Source of the DNA: Vespa crabro
Lineage: Eukaryota; Arthropoda; Insecta; Hymenoptera; Vespidae
Direction of reading: 5' to 3'
Length of the DNA: 64,000 nt
Assembly: GCF_910589235.1 (NCBI RefSeq)
Contig: NC_060955.1
Location: forward strand, 5,865,694-5,929,693
Shown: piece by piece, positions 34,162 to 46,357 of the stretch
How positions within the stretch are numbered: the first letter of the stretch is position 1
Layout of the letters: the number at the start of each line of letters is the position of its first letter
Made by a program: the position numbers and the translations under genes
Notes under the pieces: model-generated
The model's database searches: none
Seen by the model: only the letters and a program-made list of their open reading frames with translations
What the model was told of the DNA's origin: nothing

Positions 34162-37100
34162 ACTCTAACAACATATGCTACCTCTGGAAATGCTTCCACT
34201 TTAACTGAAGCGAAATCGTAAGTTTTCAACGAGAGAGTATTTTCCGCTGTAACGGTCGTAAAAGATCGTCGACGCGGGAAAAGAATTTCTGAAGCAGGGC
34301 TTTGAGGAAAAGAGAACGACGAAAGAGGGAGAGAGATAGAGAAACAGACAGACAGAGTAAAAAAAAGGGGTGGAGAAGGTGGACGAGAAAGGGCGGATAA
34401 CATCGTGGCGAGGACGCGGAAAAATATCGAAACCTATATCGTTAATCAGGCAAAAATTTCCGCGGTTACGCTGGCACGGACGAAAAGAGCGGCTTTGGGC
34501 AAGTGCCAATCTAGCATCGAAGCGCATATCCGCAGCCAAGAAAGAGAGAGAAAGAGAGAGAAAGAGAGAAAGAGAAAAACTGGAAATGCACACTGGATCC
34601 TCCTGCTGGTACCTACGGTCCGACAAACGCAGCCTCACAGAGTTCGCACAATTTTATTTATTCTGTCCTCCATCCGCCTTTATCTGTCTTGCGTTCGCGA
34701 TTCGTAAAGAGAGAAAAAGAGAGAGAGGGAGAGAGAGAGAGAGAAAGAGAGAGAGATACAGAGCAAAAATCGTTTCCTCTTTCGACTCAGAGATTTCTCG
34801 GAGAGGCGACATTTTCTACATTTAATTCACGCGAATTCCTTTGATACATTTGTGTACGAAGAAAGAAGAATCACGATATTTTGGGGGCTTGTGTAGCTCT
34901 TCGAATTTTCTTTGAAGAAGCAAAAGACGAAATAGATAAAAAAAAAAAAGAGAAAAAGAGATAGAAAAGAAACTTATATATATATATATATGTATATACA
35001 CATTTATATATACATTTATATCGAAGTGATACGGATGTGTAGGCACAGGATAATGCAATCGTAATTTTTTGGCCTCGATTAGACGATGCTTCCTTCTTGT
35101 ATCTTAAGCGGAGCTAAGAGGAAAGGGTAAAGAGAACCCAGTGGTGGATGCGGTTTAGCTTCGCATACATCATCCGTTCAGGCTGGGAAGTAGTAGACAT
35201 AAGACGCGAGCGTGATAGAAGCTGAGAAGGGACGAAAGGGCAAAGGCGGCTGCAGGAGGAAAAGAGGTAGGAAAAGGAACGCGACGTGCAAAGCCCTACG
35301 GGGAGGAAAGTGAAATACGTTACGATCCGTCTTGGGCCTCTCTTCCGCAGACGATACGTCGTGACTGCTCTCGATAATGGGAATCCTTACGGTGGGTGGA
35401 ATATAATATTGAGAAGGAGAAGAAGAAGAGAAAGGTGGAAGAGTAGGAGGAGAAGAATGAAGAAAGAGATGTGCTCACGAAGAATCGAGACGAGACTTTC
35501 CTCCGGGTACCGTTATTTCGTGGAGTTATTCTTATTTACCTTTCGTCCCTCCGCGAATATCCGTCCTGACTCTATGTGTCATATATCATATTTTTGGTGT
35601 AAGTGTCTAACACATTCACCACCTTCGTGGTTGAAGGGCAACGATATCGAACTCCAAACAATTTTCTGATAAACTTATCGGATTCCGTGGATCGCTTTTT
35701 CGAGAACAGTTTTCAAATTTAACAGCACGGGAAAAATTCACATTTAACGAATCGACAATGGTTTCGACGTTGATACACAGGTAAAACGTCCGATCTCATT
35801 TTTCATTTTATCGTCGGTCCTCAAATCATTTTCGCATTTTATTTTATATTTTATTGCTCGGAATTTTTAGATATGCAGAGAGCAGATATACAATGCCCAT
35901 CGTTCAACGTCGAAACGATATATTCGATTCGTGAAGAATAGTGCCAGAGAACGATTTTAACGAGTTATCACGTGTAATCAAAAAGTATCGGTAGTACACC
36001 TCGTAATTAGTACAATTTGCATTGCATACATCGTAAAGAATAAACATTTAAATGTATCTCGTTATAAGATTCATAATAATAAAGAATTGAATTTTAAAAC
36101 GTTGAAAACACTATTTCGATGCAAGTTTTGTTCTTGCATATAACAGGATTGGTAAAAGTAAAGAGAAAAATGAAATAGTGAGGGTGAATAGGTATGCACA
36201 AGAGTATTTCAAGAGAGAGAGAAAGAGAGAGAGAGAGAGGGGAGAGAAATTCTGATGTTTCTGCCTCGAATAATCATTTCGACTATTTCGACAATAAAGT
36301 GGGTCCAGACGCGTGCGCGAACGTGCACGAGTTACAAACGCACTAGGAGAAAGTCGACACGCTCGAGGCTACAATTTCTCTGCATTTACGTGTATGTTCG
36401 TTTCTCTCTCTTTCTCTCTTTCTCTCTCTCTTTCTTTCTTTCTCTTTCTCTCTATATTCGGGAAGTGAGCTTCCACGATACATTTAAAATCTCGTGCGCA
36501 AAATTCGTAGCACTCGTATCGGACGACGATGGTCTCTTCGCAGGATGTCAAAACTTTCTGAATAGCGAGAGAAATAATTTGCCCTATTTCGGAATAGTCT
36601 CCGTGACTGGAACACTCGTACGAAGTTCGATGGGAAGAGAAAGAGGCAAAGCACCTCTTGGCAAAGCTCCTCTTCTATAGTGTCGCTTTGGAGTGGCCGT
36701 AAACCATCGCGCGACTCGACGAACGTACGTAGCGCAACCATCGTCGATACACGAATATCATGAATTTACAAACCTAGTCGGCAGCTGGGAAAGAACTAGT
36801 TACTATTCGAATTTATGATCCGTACTACGTATCGCGATTAGACTGTTCAAACGAATAGGTAAAATTCGCAGAATTTCATTTGAAATGATAATTATTAGTG
36901 AATAATGTCTATAAAGTGTATGGACATGTCATCTGATGATTACTGATAATTTATCGGACATTAATTGATGCATTTATTATTTCTTTTTTGTCACGTTTGT
37001 TAAATATGCTAGTGATATATTCCATATTAAAATGTAAATATTTAATCTCTTGGTATTTCGTTTTTTCTGCTTCCATTAAAAATGTAATCCTTCAACGCAG

Positions 37101-37822
37101 TTTGAAAAGTCAATATTTCTCATTAATTTTTACTATACATCCGAGCATCTGTCTCTTCTCTCTTTTGAAAGATGCAGTCTAGAGTTATTATAACGACTGC
37201 CTCATTCATCCTCCTCTCTCTGGAGCACCCCATTGCAATTACTATTCCTGAAAGACGTTTATGAACCATGAATCTAATTTCTTTTTTATCATAATTCCTT
37301 AAACCTCCCACGACGTTCCGAGCTGAGAAGTCCACCTGCTACCCTGAATATTGATATGCATCGATTTTAAACGGCGCACCACGGTCATTAAGCTTGTGTC
37401 ATCGTTTCGCTTATTTAATACCTTGCAAGATACTTCCGCCAATGTTCGCTTACAAGCATATCTACGAGAAACTGCACGTGCACCGCCGCACGTACGAAGA
37501 AAACGAGTATTTTTATCGCTCATTACGTTACCTTTAGATATTCACGTAACCGGGTCATTCCGATGGTCGTTAAAGTTCATCCCTTTATCCAAGGACGGAT
37601 CGTCGCGTAAATTTAAGTCGAGCCTTCGGACTTTCCGAGACCGCGCGGGAGAGTGTTTTTAATATAAAAACTTTCGGTGTACCCTTCGGCTTTGAAACTC
37701 GATCGAGCTCGCGATAAATCGCCGCGGGCCCTCTTTTAAATTTATTCCAAACGTATCGGAAACGCTCGACATGATTTATGCACCGGATAAACGAAGAAAA
37801 CGAGTGAAGCTGTGCAACTAAA

Positions 37823-37829
37823 AGAGAGA

Positions 37830-37860
<31 letters not shown>

Positions 37861-37885
37861 TGAGAGAGTGAGAGAAAGAGAGAGT

Positions 37886-37921
<36 letters not shown>

Positions 37922-37922
37922 A
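37823..37922. repeat. (GA)n tract with GTGA and GAAA variants
   Basis: A hundred bases of purine-rich GA repeat. Confidence 0.9.
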
Positions 37923-38871
37923 AGTCACATATTTAAAAAATTAAGCCATATGAACTTGATGTAATTTCTCACTTATCCGATATAGGAAAAAAAAGGGGAA
38001 GAAAAAGGAAAAGAAAAAAAATTGTAACGAACATTCTTATTCGAATTATTGAAAAATAAGAGTTCGAAATGAGAGCATTACGTTGATGAACTGTCTCTCG
38101 TAAAATTTCACCGTGGCGATCGTTTTTGAGAATTACTCTACTGGAAATTATAGGGAAAAGATCACAGTGGAGGTATGGCTGGAAGATTCAAGAGTAAAGT
38201 ATTGTCGGCAACATCGTTACTAGATGCAATCGTAGATACGTGACATAGATATCTGATCACGATCGGCGCTCATCGTGAAATGCCCTGTTACGTTTGAAGT
38301 TACGGTCCATCTATCGATAGATTTCTGTCTAAACAACATGATACTCCGGAGGCAAACTACGTAATGAGAAAACAATAGAGAAGCAAGAGGATGAAAGAAA
38401 CCATAAAGATGAGATGACCCGAGGACAGAAAGAGAGATAGAGAAAGAGAAAGAAAGAGAAAGAGAGAGAAAAAGAGGGAAAGAAACGGTACATCCACACC
38501 GACCGGTAATTTATTTTGTCTAAAATATAAAACATAAATTCTGACTTGTATCAAAGGCCAGGGCGTGAAAACTTAATGCCACGATAAATTAGCATACTAA
38601 CGAGAGGTGCATACAGAGAGGGATAAAGAGATAGTGGCGTTGTGGCCTGTCGCTTCTCCAAGTTTTCTTTTACTCTCTGATGGACAAACAGAGAGGACAG
38701 ACCACAACCCTCTCTCTCTCACTCTATCTCTCTCTGTCTCTCTTCGTTTCAGTCTTTTACTGTCTCTTTCCTAGCTAGCAACCTCAGTCAGGTCGGCCAA
38801 GCAGCTTTTCCTGCGATGGTAATCGAGCAAAATATTGTGGCTAGTGCCGCAGGCACCACATCCGAGGTTCT

Positions 38872-38874
<3 letters not shown>

Positions 38875-38953
<79 letters not shown>
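38875..38953. repeat. (CT)n microsatellite, about 40 units, the longest pure array
   Basis: An uninterrupted CT run of about 79 bases. Confidence 0.97.
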
Positions 38954-38955
<2 letters not shown>

Positions 38956-39274
38956 GCACCTATCAAGTTTACCATAGTGATATCCAGGGATATTACTCTA
39001 CCGCCCCTTCTTTCTTCGTCCTTCCACTATTTCTTTCCTTTTTCTCATATCTCACACGACAGAAGCGTGAATAACTTCAAACCCTTTCGTTATTCGCAAT
39101 GAAAGTTGGTCCGGAAAGAGAGGGCAGAAAAGCACTTCCTTCTTCTACAAGGAGGTTCAGCCTCGTGAATCGAAGAAACGTGGGCGGTAGGAAGGGAATG
39201 GTAAGAGGAAAAGAGAAGAACGAGGATGAACGGATGAAAGGAGGAGGTTAGCTAGCTATCCGATTCCATGCCAC

Positions 39275-39474
39275 CTACCTTCCTAGCACGGTCGGACCCG
39301 TGGCTAAAAGTTCGGAGAAACTTCCTAATGTATGTGAGAGAGTCGGTCGGTCGGTGGCTTGCATCCGTTCTATGACCGGGCGGTCCGGGTCGTGACCCAC
39401 CAACTCCACCTCCTCTTCTTCTTTCCTCCTTGATTCCTTGCTCAGAATTTCCTTCCGTCTACTATCTCTCTCTG

Positions 39475-39506
<32 letters not shown>

Positions 39507-39544
39507 CTTCTCTTTCTCTTTCGCTCTTTCCTGCAAGCGTTCAT
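39275..39544 (-). CDS. Candidate small ORF or first coding exon, 89 codons, family unknown
   Basis: On the minus strand an ATG at 39544 opens a frame to TAG at 39277-39275. Residues 1-46 are Arg/Glu/Lys-rich and largely encoded by a (GA)n array. Residues 47-89 are of ordinary composition, reading ELVGHDPDRPVIERMQATDR and then PTLSHTLGSFSELLATGPTV. The stop lies inside AAG|GTAGGT, so the frame could instead splice with its exon ending at 39279. The second half is GC-richer than its surroundings, as exons often are in insects. No homologue is recognised. Confidence 0.25.
39467..39506. repeat. (CT)n microsatellite
   Basis: A CT run with CTGT units at its left end. It encodes the Arg-Glu part of the minus-strand ORF across it. 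Confidence 0.9.
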
Positions 39545-40203
39545 GAATTCTATCTTTCACCGTAAAACCATCTCGCTTACTCTCCACGGTTACTCATGAT
39601 CGTCCACAGACTGATTCACGTTTGAAACGGGACACCACCCATCTCCACCCACCCATGATCACGAACAACTTAGCTCTTGTGTATAAACGGTTTAATATAA
39701 AATATCGAAGTAAGAAATTCAATAAGTTACGTTACGATCGGTTAATGCCACATAAACGGATAACTTTCTCATCGTATATCTTCTTATTCCTTTGATCTAA
39801 TATTAGTATTATATATTATCAAGATTCTTAGCTTCTTTTTTGTTTGTATTTTCTTCATCTTTTTCGTATCGAGTCGAATATATACGAGTCGATGAACATA
39901 TGTCCGAACGATTGCTATCCGTCGCAGCTATCAGTACTAGTTACAAAAGCGATATCTCCAAACGCGTGAAGTCAGATTCAATCTTGAAGATAGAGAAGGA
40001 TGAACGAGGTGGACCGTACCGAAGACTTCGTTCTCTCTTTTCACTCTTATCTACTCGTTGAGAACGAAGTATCGAAAAGAAGAAAGAAGCGAGAAACGAA
40101 TCACCTCTCTCGTCCGGAAATCCGTTCAGGAAAGAGATATTCCACGTCAACGTAAAGAGAGAAAATTTTCAGGATTTCCCCTTTCTTCTTTATCAATCAT
40201 CAT

Positions 40204-40282
40204 CCTCTTCTTCTTCTTTTTCTTCTTCTTCTTTTTCTTCTTCTTCTTTTTCTTCTTCTTCTTCTTCTTTTTCTTCATCTTC
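40204..40282. repeat. (TTC)n / (TTTTTC)n array
   Basis: TTC triplets interrupted at regular intervals by TTTTTC, suggesting a higher-order unit of about 21 bases within the tract. Confidence 0.9.
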
Positions 40283-41192
40283 TTTACTCTTTTCTTGTTC
40301 CACCTTCGTCTTTTTCTACTTTGTGGCCGAGAGTCATTTAGGACTTGGACTTTCGGAAGACCATCTCTCGAAAGTAAAGAGGAGTAAAAGGAGGGTCTAC
40401 CGCGATTACGACTCTTCGTCGTACTCTCTCGCGGAATTGTTTTCGCGAATACAGCCAGCTCGGCACGTTCAATCACCACGGCCAAAGTCATCAAAGACGA
40501 TACTCGGGGTCGCCCGATGCACATTCCCGGAACGTACGGTAGTTTACCGTTTCGCCATTTCCGTATCCACTTTTCGCTTCGCATCGCGCGATCCATCACG
40601 TTACGCGAAAACGTCATACTTTCTAACGAGCGTAAAATAATAAACGGCTGGAAAAAGTTTCCTATGCTTGGTCGATGCGCGTTAGCCCGTTCGAAAAAGC
40701 CTTTTTGATTACCGACGCTACATCATCCAACTTGTCATCGACGTCGATGTGATTATCGTGTTACGTACGAACTTTTATGAAAATCGTCATGTTGTTTCGA
40801 ACGATAGTCGATAATTTTTAACACATCAATATATATTGAGAATAAACTAATATTCCCCTTTGTTTACTATATTAATTTTCGTTATTTCGAAAGAAAGTTA
40901 TAAAAAGAATTGAATATGAATTATTTTCCCCGTATCAAAATAGGTTATTTTTAAAGGCACTTACTGCAAAGATTTTCTGATCTCATTCGATGAACAATCT
41001 CATTCTTGCGTGTCGAAAGAAGGAGGAACGTGCTTACCTATAACAAACAATGTATAATGCACAATTAATAGGAAGAACAGGAGAGAAAGTATCAATCGAT
41101 CGGTAAGTAACGTCGTAAAATTAGTCGATCTAGATTACGACAATGATTCGAGAAAAGGTTAAATATTTAAACGATACTCACAAATTCTTTCT

Positions 41193-41228
<36 letters not shown>

Positions 41229-42255
41229 CGTACATGCGCGCGCGTTCAATTTTTAATTAAAGCTTTTCAATGAATATAAGTTATCTGATAGAATCTGGAC
41301 AAGTTTAATAACTTGAAGGAGAATTTACTTTTATTTGAGAAAAAAAAAATTAACCATCGTTCATGCAGCTCTTTCATTTCGACTTAAACCGAAAGACAGT
41401 AAGAAAAAAAGGTAAAGAGAAAAGAGTTTTTAAAGAGAGACCAGCGAAATCGTGCTCTCATTTGGATAATTATTTTCAACTACGACGGAACATTTTCACA
41501 AGACCGCAAGTAGTCCACGTTGCGGTAAGATAAAACGTAATCATCTCGTCGTCTCATTCGCAAACGTTGAAACGGCAATTTTCGCAAACATTCGAAAAGA
41601 TTTGAGGGGATTTCGAGAAGGAGTTGAAAGAAAAAGAAGGTTCGCTCTTCGGCACTCCTTTCACCTTTTTCAAATTTGCACGTTCCAACGTTTGTCTTTT
41701 CTCGTTCTTTCGCGCGAATTACGCCATCGTCGAGATGTCCTCGTTTTCGAATCGTGCTCGGCTCGAGAACGGCATGTGCCAGCCCTTAAAGGGATGCAAC
41801 CCGTTGGAAACGAGAACGAAACATTTTGCAAGTAATACTGCAAATAGTTCTGCCTGGTAGAATTAAATGAACCGACTGGAAGAAGGCGCGAAAGAAAGAC
41901 AAATAGAGACGAGAAATGCGGAAAGGGCTAAAAGTCTGTGTTTGCCGATGTCAAATCAACACAAATTGAAATCACCGACTACCATGTCTCCTTCCCTTCG
42001 ACCCAATCTCTCTCTCTCTCTCTCTCTCTTTTGCTCTGTTGACTGTAGAAAATCGACTTTATTCGTCCGTATCTCGGTCTTGACTTCGAGACGAGTCTTC
42101 CGACGACAAGTCCGATATATGTTTCGAAGCGAATGAAATGACGGTACAGATGAAACGATTCAAAGTCCCGTGAAAAACGATCAACAGAACGGACGTTCTA
42201 CGTTGCTACATATTTTGCCTTCTTTTTTTGTTATGTGCGGAAGAGAGGAGACGAT

Positions 42256-42258
<3 letters not shown>

Positions 42259-42308
<50 letters not shown>
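42259..42308. repeat. (GA)n microsatellite, about 25 units
   Basis: A pure GA run. Confidence 0.95.
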
Positions 42309-42311
<3 letters not shown>

Positions 42312-42790
42312 TTGACATTTTACAAGATAACAGTTGGAAAGAAAAGACCCGTTACGATTTTTTAAAGTAACATATATTCTAAAAGAACGAGTGGCCTTCG
42401 AAAGGATGATAAAGAAACAAGCGAAGACCAATGAATATAATCCATCGGAGGATTGATTAGAAGATAGAGAGAAGGATTATTGGTTTAGCTAACATAGAAA
42501 GGCTTGCTTCGTCATCTCATAGTAATTCCCAAAACGTAGGGAGTTGGTCTTCTCTATACAACTACCAGCTCCAAATTTCCTCTCGAGCGAGCAGAGTCAA
42601 TTAGAGACTTGCTTCCTTCGCTCGTTCCAGGATTTTCAATCTACGGTCAAGGTTAGAGAGCTACGATTCTACGAAGGCATTCGAAAAGGGTAGAGGTCTT
42701 GTAAGAGCAAAAACCTAACGCGACCGTAAATCACTAGGTGCCTTTCGGCGGGTTCGTTTTACAACGAGACTCGAAACTTTGACTATCTCT

Positions 42791-42835
<45 letters not shown>

Positions 42836-43300
42836 ACTTTCTTACTATCCTTTTACCACATTTAAGAGGATCGACCTCTTAAATTCTGACGCGCTCGTGG
42901 CCTTTGAAAAGGATATACTGTATAATCGCGTTTATATATTATATAGTCTCTCTTATAATATCTGTGGAACGCGACCGACTGAATTTTTTCGAGTAGATCG
43001 AAACAGAAGATTTATAAAGCGAAGAGTGCGATGAGAACGCGTGAAATTCCAATGACGTGGTTTAACGGAGGATGAAATTGGAAGATCGTTAAAAATCGAC
43101 TTAGTTATCATCGCCCACAACGACGAGAAAAACGTTCGTTTTTGATAATCGTTATTAGAATAAATGATTATATAATTCAATTGGAATAGTTATGAATTTC
43201 TCGTTTATACTAGCTTAGAGAGGACTTCGAATTACTGCTCTTTTCTATTCGCTCACTTGTTAACTGATCGAGAAAGAGAGAGAAAGAAAAAGAGAGAGAG

Positions 43301-43337
<37 letters not shown>

Positions 43338-44591
43338 CGTAGTTAAATTAATCGTGTCGCGAGAGAAACAAATTTCAAGGTAGGAATCTAAATGCTTATC
43401 AGGAATCGCCCTTGGCCACGTGAGACGCATGCCTAACGACTATCGTAAGAGTTGAAAATTATTATTCGATAATCCGTAGAGCGTGGAGCTTAACTGCTCT
43501 AGGCGACCGTCGTCCTTCGACGTCTCCACTTAGCAAAGGATCTTCGTGCCGCGCGAACATACGTCTCTCGAGGATAATTAAAAGAGGCAGACACACGATA
43601 CACGGTATCGAGGGAGGCAGTGGAAGAGAAAGAAGAAAAATGAGATAGGGGAAAAGGAGGAAGAAGAGGAAGAAGAAAAAGAAGAAGAAATAAAAGAAGA
43701 AACGTCCTCTCCTTTTCTCGATCTTCTTCTCTTCGATTTCTAATCTGACCGTCGTAATGTCGTCCGTAATTAATACAACTTGTAATCCCTAAGAGCGGTA
43801 TTCCGGTTTTGCGTCGGACAAGATATTAGTTGCCGCGGTAGTCGCGCGCTACTAGCAATGGCTTGCACGCAGATAGGATCGGCATTAGGGTGCTCTTCCC
43901 TACAGCCTCCCTCTCTCTTTCTCTCTGTCTCTCGGCTCGTTTGCGAGAATACGCATGCACACGAAGACGTATCTCCGTACGTCCATTTCATTTCCTGTTA
44001 CGGTTTAATGGAAATTCAGAGGCGTATGTTTCCTAATCTGAGCAATTTTGTAGTTCGAACATACTCCTCCGTTCGCCATTAAATATCTAACGATCGTACG
44101 TACTTACTTTCTATCTCTTTTTCTCTCTCTTTCTCTTTTCTGTTTCTTTCTCCTCCCCCTTTATACGTGTTATTTACTTCGTATACGAATAAGTATTATG
44201 TGCTGCTGCAATCGCGTGACTGAATGTCTCTCGGCTTTGCGACTATGTGCTTAGATGAATACGATATCTTTCCTTTAAATTCATTTAAATGCGTAACTCG
44301 ATGACGCTTGCGATTAAGCTCCTTCTCGACGCCTAAGAACGATAAATTTCTTCCAACTCGCAAGCTTCCCCATCGAATTCGATACCACGATAATCTCGTT
44401 CGCGGAGCAGAGAGGTTACGATAAAAAGAGCCAACTCTGTTTCTCGAGAGCTAGGATCTTCTGTAGCTCACTTTTTGCCATCCCGTTCGTCCGTCTGTGC
44501 TCCACTTTTTTCACTGAGAGAAATTCCTCGCCCGGGAAACGTCTATATCTGGAATCTCGATTTGTTAGACGCGAGTATCGCACAATCTTAC

Positions 44592-44697
44592 CTTCAGGAA
44601 ACAGTTGATAAGCGAACTTAAATGTTCCTTTGTAAAAAGGTAAGCATTGTAAAAAGGTAGACGATAAGAAAATGTAGCACGCCGACATAGGATGCAT
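44592..44697 (-). CDS. Candidate short 5' coding exon, doubtful
   Basis: On the minus strand an ATG at 44697 starts MHPMSACYIFLSSTFLQCLP, a weakly signal-peptide-like N-terminus, and 35 codons later the frame meets CCTGAAG|GTAAGA, an excellent donor (last exon base 44592). Unspliced, the same frame continues to 44416 (93 codons). The pyrimidine-rich stretch before GAACATTT could also be an acceptor for a 36-base micro-exon. A 13-base word (ttgtaaaaaggta) is repeated 17 bases apart inside it. No family is recognised. Confidence 0.15.
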
Positions 44698-44863
44698 TTA
44701 TCTATTGAACTAGTCAATTGTCTGCATTTATTTTAATAAGTAATATGAACGTTAATCTTTTAATATTACAAATTGAATGTGACTCGAAATCTTTTATAAA
44801 AATTTAAAAATGCTTCAAGTGAATATGTTAATGTTAATTAATAAAAATATTGAGAACCAAGAG

Positions 44864-44910
<47 letters not shown>

Positions 44911-45003
44911 TAATACAAATTGAAAAGGATTAAGATACTATCCAAATTGAATGATATTTCTAGGCCGTTATTTAAAAATTCTTTTGAAATAAGATTGAGA
45001 AAC

Positions 45004-45056
<53 letters not shown>

Positions 45057-45284
45057 AAGAAAACGGTACCGATGCGGTCACCCGATCTAATACATTGCGA
45101 ACGCACTTTTTCAAGTCAACTCGAGGCCTCGTTCCAGCTTTTTATCGGATCTTCGTGGTCGTCGACCGATCTAAGAACGCGATCGGCCGGGATGCTGGCG
45201 ATGGCCAGTGTGCCGGTGTATCTTGGTAAAAGGGAAGCCGAGAGAGAAACTCGAAGAAAGATAGAAGTAGAAGGAAAGACCGAA

Positions 45285-45333
<49 letters not shown>

Positions 45334-45760
45334 GAAAGAAGAAGAAGGAGAATCGATGGTAAAACGGCACCGCTGTTATGGCCAAGGCACGAACTGTCAC
45401 CCGTTTCCGCGTGTTTCTTACTCAGCGCGTTCCACAAAACTCCTTCAGCCTCCCTCGCGACAACATGCTGTGCTCTATGCATTCAGCGACACGCTTCTCT
45501 CTCTCTCTCTTTATTTCTCTCAGTTACTTTTGCGCTCGTTCGTTTCTTCCTTTACTCGGGGACTATACACGTCCATATGACGAACAACGATCGAGAGTCC
45601 CACGAATGCTTTCTACTGAGAGAGCGCATCTCTCATCGATCTAGGAAGCATCGATCGCAGTGGCCTTTGCAAGTAACCGCTCGTCGTCTCTCTTGCATTC
45701 GACGTGCGTTGTGCGTAGGTGTATGAACACGCGGAAGGATTACTCCTCTATGCATGTACC

Positions 45761-45792
<32 letters not shown>

Positions 45793-46301
45793 AAGAAAAA
45801 AATCGAGATTTCTTTCGATAAGGAAGCTACATGCTGCGAACTCTCTTATCATGATATTAAGCTCTTATTTCGAATAAAAATTTTGGATAAAAGCTAAAGA
45901 AATTTTACGCGTTTACTTTAGCTAAATTAATGATTCCTTTCAAAGGGTTTCTGCTCGTATATGGCAGCAAAATTATTCGCGATACTTTGGCGTATATTAT
46001 GATTGAGGAACGGACAAAATTAAAAGATCCAATGAAATTAAATTCTACTCGTGATAATATGTATTTGCTGTCGTTTATTTTAAAAGCATACGAAGAAATA
46101 GATTCTATAGATGTATCGAGATTTTAATGGATCGAGGATTCCTTGAATATCACGTACAGTGCTTTAAATAACTAAGTTACCCAAGAATCCAGTGTCTTCA
46201 TTCTTTTCGAGATCTACAATTTAATTTATTTTTTTATTCGCAGACGTGAAATAATGTGCTCGGTATATGCTAATTATTTTTCATAATATTCTTTTTATTC
46301 C

Positions 46302-46308
<7 letters not shown>

Positions 46309-46354
<46 letters not shown>
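46309..46354. repeat. (CT)n microsatellite, about 23 units
   Basis: A pure CT run. Confidence 0.95.

Positions 46355-46357
<3 letters not shown>

Larger units (their letters stand above)
27614..39274. other. Microsatellite-rich, gene-poor stretch
   Basis: No gene is supported. Arrays not listed separately: CT at 28808-28841, 30044-30093 and 36400-36452; GA at 34546-34575, 34716-34757 and 36211-36246; TA at 32783-32802. AT-rich, repeat-poor DNA fills 30440-30930, 31740-32040, 35690-36180 and 36780-37180. Three donor-like GTAAG words (31136, 31191, 31211) crowd within 80 bases without a matching acceptor. Confidence 0.6.
39545..44591. other. Non-coding stretch
   Basis: No gene is supported. 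Besides the listed arrays it holds CT at 41202-41225, 42001-42030 and 42794-42831, GA at 43269-43331 and purine/GAA-rich sequence at 43620-43700. The rest is unique sequence with short frames only. Confidence 0.6.
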
